In this document: in pieces, positions 13,374 through 16,352 of the stretch
Layout: every line of letters starts with the position of its first letter
Position numbering within the stretch: position 1 is the stretch's first letter
Notes under the pieces: generated by a model
Told to the model about the DNA's origin: nothing
Database searches by the model: none
Seen by the model: the letters and a program-made list of their open reading frames with translations, nothing else
Made by a program: the position numbers and the translations under genes
Source: Planctomycetales bacterium
Lineage (GTDB): Bacteria > Planctomycetota > Planctomycetia > Planctomycetales > Planctomycetaceae
Direction: 5' to 3'
DNA length: 16,352 bases
Assembly: GCA_020050375.1 (NCBI GenBank)
Contig: JAGVKR010000413.1
Span: 1-16,352 of the forward strand

Positions 13374-14669
13374 GTGGTATTCGGCTTTTTCAAGCGAAAA
13401 AAGGTGGAGGAAGAGGAAGTCGAGATCGAGCCGGTCAGCTTTCTCGGCCCGGTCAACGGTAACGAAGTCAACCTGCAAACGCATGCCCGGCTGGTGGAAG
13501 CGGGGTTGATCCGTTCCAAAGACCTGATCACCGACGCCTTGTCGCGCCGCGCCGACACCATCCGCATCGAGCCCAAAGGTCCGCAGGCGGTGGTTACGAT
13601 TCTGATCGACGGCATGCCATTTCCTGCCGGCAAACTGGCCAAACCCGAGGCGCTGGCGATCACGCAAATGCTCAAGCTCCTCGCCGGGCTCGACGTCAAG
13701 CAGCGAAAAGCCCCGCAATCGGGGGGGATCAAGGCCGAATACGACTCGAAGCCCTACCTGCTGTCGGTGAGCAGCGTTCCCGTGCCCGACGGAGAGCGGC
13801 TGCTGGTGCGGGTCGCCGATCAGAAGATCAAGCTCGAATCGGCGACGGATATCGGCATGGGGGATGAGTTGCGGATCAAGCTCCGCGATCTGTGCGGCGG
13901 CACGGGCGTCGTCCTGGCATGCGGCCCGACTGGTTCGGGAACGACCACGACTTTGTTCGCGCTGGTTCGTAACGTCGATGCCTATATTTTCAACATCTTC
14001 ACGCTGGGAGACCTGGGCGGCCGCAAGCTCAACCATGTCACGGCGTTCGACGCCAATGCGGAAGACGACCTGGCCACGACCTTTGCGCGCGCGATGCGCA
14101 AGGAAGCCAACGTTCTTCTCTGTGACCCGATCAAAGGCGCCGACACGGCCAAAGCGATCTTCTCCAAAGCCGAAGACGTCCTGCTGCTCTCCGAGATGTC
14201 GGCCAAAGACGTTCCTTCCGCTCTGCTGCAACTGATCGCCTGGGTTGGCAATCCCCAGGCGATCGCTTCAGGGCTGACCGCCATTGTGACGCAGAAGCTG
14301 ATTCGCCTGTTGTGCCCAGACTGTCGGCAGACGTATCGACCCAAGGCGGAATTTCTGAAGAAGATCGGCCTGCCGGAGGACCTTCCCGCCCTGTACCGCA
14401 AGCCGACGATCGCTACCCAGGATCTGAATGCCGAGACGTGCAAGAAGTGCGGCGGCGTCGGATATTTCGGCCGATCGGCGATGTTCGAGGTCCTCGAAAT
14501 GTCGCCGGGAATGAAAGAGCTGGTCAACGGCGAGCTCGACGCCGCCAGCATCCGGGCGCAGATGAAGCGCGACAAAATGACGACGTTGCAGCATGACGGG
14601 CTGCGACTCGTCGCCGAGGGAAAGACCTCTCTCGAAGAGCTGCAGCGGATCTTCAAGGCACCGGGGTAA
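13374..14669 (+). CDS. GspE/PilB-like type II secretion or type IV pilus ATPase homologue with degenerate catalytic motifs
   Basis: The fold is that of the hexameric ATPases that power type II secretion and type IV pili. The start is GTG 13374 after a strong Shine-Dalgarno, giving 431 residues, shorter than the usual about 560 because the N-terminal MshEN-type domain is missing. The N2 domain (about 40-155) is followed by the RecA-like domain. Walker A reads GPTGSGTTTTL (184-194), so the essential Lys is Thr190. The Asp box is FTLGDLGG rather than IEDPVE, the Walker B region is LLCDPIKG (248-255) without the GEIRD glutamate, and the His box is SEMSAKD without His. The tetracysteine zinc site is kept: CPDC (314-317) and CKKC (356-359). 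It is probably unable to hydrolyse ATP and may be a regulatory or structural partner. No other pilus or secretion gene is in the window. Confidence 0.88.
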   Translation: MVFGFFKRKKVEEEEVEIEPVSFLGPVNGNEVNLQTHARLVEAGLIRSKDLITDALSRRADTIRIEPKGPQAVVTILIDGMPFPAGKLAKPEALAITQMLKLLAGLDVKQRKAPQSGGIKAEYDSKPYLLSVSSVPVPDGERLLVRVADQKIKLESATDIGMGDELRIKLRDLCGGTGVVLACGPTGSGTTTTLFALVRNVDAYIFNIFTLGDLGGRKLNHVTAFDANAEDDLATTFARAMRKEANVLLCDPIKGADTAKAIFSKAEDVLLLSEMSAKDVPSALLQLIAWVGNPQAIASGLTAIVTQKLIRLLCPDCRQTYRPKAEFLKKIGLPEDLPALYRKPTIATQDLNAETCKKCGGVGYFGRSAMFEVLEMSPGMKELVNGELDAASIRAQMKRDKMTTLQHDGLRLVAEGKTSLEELQRIFKAPG

Positions 14670-14675
14670 GAACCT

Positions 14676-16067
14676 TCAACCCGCCTCAGCGTGGTTCTGG
14701 TTCTGGTTGAGCTTGTTGTAGAGCGTTTTGAGGGCGATCCCCAGTTCGAGCGCGGTGCGGGGCTTGTCACCGGCGTTCTTATCCAGCGTCTGCAGGATGA
14801 CGTCCATTTCTATTTCGCGGAGCGTCTTTGTGCGATCTCCCGCCGTGTGATCGAGCGGGGCGCGATGCTTTCGAACGCGGCGTGCCAGACTCGCCGGAAG
14901 ATCGTCGATGGTGATCGTCTTGCCGTCCGAGAGGATCACCGCATGTTCGAGGGCGTTGGCCAACTCGCGAACGTTGCCGGTCCATTCGTGCTGCTTGAGG
15001 ACTTCGACAACCTCGTCGGAGAGAATGTCGGCGGGAACCTGCGGACGTTTGAGATGCCGGGCGATCAGGGTGCGCGCCAAAGCCGGAATGTCGTCGCGCC
15101 GTTCGCGCAAGGCCGGCAATTGGACCTCGAAGGTGTTCACGCGAAAGAACAGATCTTCGCGGAAATCGCCCCGCTCGACCATGTCGAGCAGATTGCGATT
15201 GGTGGCGCAAACCACCCGGATATCGACGTGAAAGGCGTCATTTTCGCCGACCCGACGGACCTCTCCCGATTCGAGGACGCGGAGCATCTTGACCTGCATC
15301 GCCTTATTGAGCTCGCCCAGCTCGTCGAGGAACAGCGTCCCGCCGTTGGCGACTTCAATCAGCCCCTTCCGCGGCGTGTCGGCTCCGGTGAAAGCCCCTT
15401 TGCGGTGCCCGAACAATTCGCTTTCGACAAGGTGCTCGGGCAGCGCGCCGCAGTTCACGGCGACGAAAGGCATATCGGCCCGCCGGCTGAGGGCGTGAAT
15501 CCGCCGGGCGACAAGCTCCTTGCCCGTGCCGGTTTCACCGAGAATCAGCACGTTCGAATCGGTTGGCGCAATGCGCTCGATGACGCGCTTGACCCGCTCC
15601 ATCGACGGAGTCGTGCCGATGATGTCGGGGTTTCCCTCGACTGCCTTGAGCCGGTTCTCGAGCGCGATCGCCTTATGAGTCAGCGTCTTTTTCTCGGCAA
15701 CGCGCGACAGGACGCCGGCGATCATCGCCAGCTTGGTGGGTTTCGTCAGGAAATCGTAGGCCCCGCGGCGAAGCGCCTGGATGGCGTCTTCCATGTTGCC
15801 GTGGCCGGTGCTGATGATGATTTCGGTTTCGGGGGCGACGGCCTGCAGGTGCTCGACAACGTCCCACCCGGAGATGCCGGGCATTCGCAAATCGATGATC
15901 GCGGCGTCGAACGAGTTCTTGTCGATGGCCGCGAGCGCCGTCTGCCCATCCTCGCAGATCGTGGTTTCGTGCCCCATTCGCGGGAGCTCGAGTTTCATCA
16001 CGTCGCGGATGGGCGCTTCATCGTCAACGAACAGAACGCGCAGTCTGTTCAGCGCGGATTGGCTCAA
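14676..16067 (-). CDS. NtrC-family sigma-54-dependent response regulator
   Basis: The 463-residue product activates sigma-54 promoters when phosphorylated. The receiver domain (about 8-120) has acidic Asp15/Asp16, phosphoacceptor Asp59, Thr87 and Lys109. The AAA+ domain (about 145-380) has Walker A GETGTGKE (177-184), the sigma-54 contact loop GAFTGA (224-229), Walker B TLFLDEL (244-250) and sensor DIRVVCATN (282-290). The end is a Fis-type helix-turn-helix (about 425-455, ALELGIALKTLYNKLNQ). All functional residues are present. The start is TTG 16067, fixed by AAGGAGG six bases upstream. No histidine kinase adjoins it inside the window, so its partner and target genes are unknown. It converges on the GspE-like gene with only 6 bp between stops. 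Confidence 0.95.
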   Translation of the reverse strand: MSQSALNRLRVLFVDDEAPIRDVMKLELPRMGHETTICEDGQTALAAIDKNSFDAAIIDLRMPGISGWDVVEHLQAVAPETEIIISTGHGNMEDAIQALRRGAYDFLTKPTKLAMIAGVLSRVAEKKTLTHKAIALENRLKAVEGNPDIIGTTPSMERVKRVIERIAPTDSNVLILGETGTGKELVARRIHALSRRADMPFVAVNCGALPEHLVESELFGHRKGAFTGADTPRKGLIEVANGGTLFLDELGELNKAMQVKMLRVLESGEVRRVGENDAFHVDIRVVCATNRNLLDMVERGDFREDLFFRVNTFEVQLPALRERRDDIPALARTLIARHLKRPQVPADILSDEVVEVLKQHEWTGNVRELANALEHAVILSDGKTITIDDLPASLARRVRKHRAPLDHTAGDRTKTLREIEMDVILQTLDKNAGDKPRTALELGIALKTLYNKLNQNQNHAEAG

Positions 16068-16073
16068 CCAGAT

Positions 16074-16080
16074 CCTCCTT
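16074..16080 (-). promoter_or_regulatory. Near-perfect Shine-Dalgarno for the TTG start
   Basis: On the minus strand AAGGAGG is followed by six bases and the TTG at 16067. It is the strongest ribosome binding site seen in the window and is paired with the weakest start codon. Confidence 0.85.
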
Positions 16081-16088
16081 GCAGCCTG

Positions 16089-16109
16089 CCGGAGACTTCA
16101 TGTCTCCGG
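16089..16109. promoter_or_regulatory. Hairpin in leader of the response regulator gene
   Basis: CCGGAGAC at 16089-16096 and GTCTCCGG at 16102-16109 form a perfect 8-bp stem with a 5-base loop. It lies 8 bp upstream of the Shine-Dalgarno. It may be an operator dyad, an mRNA stability hairpin or a short repeated palindrome; nothing in the sequence decides. Confidence 0.6.
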
Positions 16110-16195
16110 ACCGCTTGCCGATTTTCGATTCGCAGTGTCGGCCCGTCCGGGAAAGGGGGCGTATGTTAGCAACCGGGCTCGATTAGGAGAACAGC

Positions 16196-16255
16196 GATAT
16201 TCGGCTCGTTTTTCGGGTTTTGGATTTCTTTAGACATTTGATTTTCGGATTTCGG
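16196..16255. repeat. AT-rich degenerate short-repeat tract
   Basis: The minus strand consists of loose repeats such as ATCCGAAA, ATCCAAAA and CCCGAAAA, ending GCCGAATATC. Base composition is clearly more AT-rich than the surroundings. It resembles the dispersed low-complexity repeats found between genes in some planctomycete and related genomes, from memory only. Confidence 0.5.
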
Positions 16256-16352
16256 AACAGAACTGTCCGGCTAACGTTTCCGGGAGATTTCACAACACGG
16301 GAACAAATCGGCGTTTGTAACAATCCATGAGCGCGCACGACTTCAACTCGAA

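Larger units (their letters stand above)
16068..16352. other. Intergenic region right of the response regulator
   Basis: No supported gene was found in these 285 bp. They contain the leader elements of the response regulator and an AT-rich degenerate repeat (16196-16255). An ATG at 16327 opens a plus-strand frame (MSAHDFNS) that runs off the window, without a visible ribosome binding site. This could be the start of a divergent gene but is too short to support. No convincing sigma-70 or sigma-54 (GG-N10-GC) promoter was identified. Confidence 0.6.

Noticed and set aside
14691..16169. Plus-strand frame of 492 codons opposite the response regulator
   Set aside because: It is the antisense of a gene with complete receiver, AAA+ and HTH motifs; long antisense frames are expected at this GC content.
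16327..16352. Possible start of a plus-strand gene (MSAHDFNS) at the right edge
   Set aside because: Only eight codons are in view and there is no ribosome binding site or promoter to support it.

Overview
The window looks like chromosomal DNA from a planctomycete, probably a Planctomycetia or Pirellulales-type lineage. The reasons are a GC-rich sequence, mostly weak Shine-Dalgarno sites, a sensor-type Ser/Thr kinase of the kind abundant in that phylum, several families of small intergenic and read-through repeats, and a cluster of conserved membrane proteins without a known role. This placement is inferred from gene content; there is no rRNA or other phylogenetic marker here.

Layout. Bases 1-5364 are on the minus strand. 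In transcription order they hold an HtrA-type periplasmic serine protease, thiL (thiamine-monophosphate kinase), tsaE (tRNA t6A synthesis ATPase) and a membrane-anchored Ser/Thr kinase that runs off the left edge. The first three are spaced by 35 and 56 bp and look like one operon; the kinase follows after 175 bp. A 382-bp divergent gap leads to a small plus-strand TPR gene (5747-6055). Bases 6180-11121 (minus) hold five tightly packed genes: a cytoplasmic barrel-sandwich/KOW-like protein, a secreted-then-anchored FnIII + DUF6754-like protein, a six-span membrane protein, a protein with a large extracytoplasmic domain between two anchors, and a polytopic membrane protein. Overlapping stop/start codons argue that they form one membrane complex. 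I know of no assigned function, so this is the best candidate here for an undescribed system.

A divergent promoter region precedes a plus-strand run: a beta-hydroxyacid dehydrogenase, dapA, and a PilB/GspE-like ATPase that has lost its Walker A lysine and its other catalytic boxes. The end of the dehydrogenase gene is present twice, on either side of a 68-bp inverted-repeat (REP-like) element that also supplies the present stop codon. The right part (14676-16067, minus) is an NtrC-type sigma-54 response regulator with a TTG start behind a near-perfect Shine-Dalgarno. It converges with the GspE-like gene across a 6-bp gap. The last 285 bp are non-coding, with a hairpin and an AT-rich degenerate repeat.

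No tRNA, rRNA, CRISPR array, transposase or complete insertion sequence was seen.
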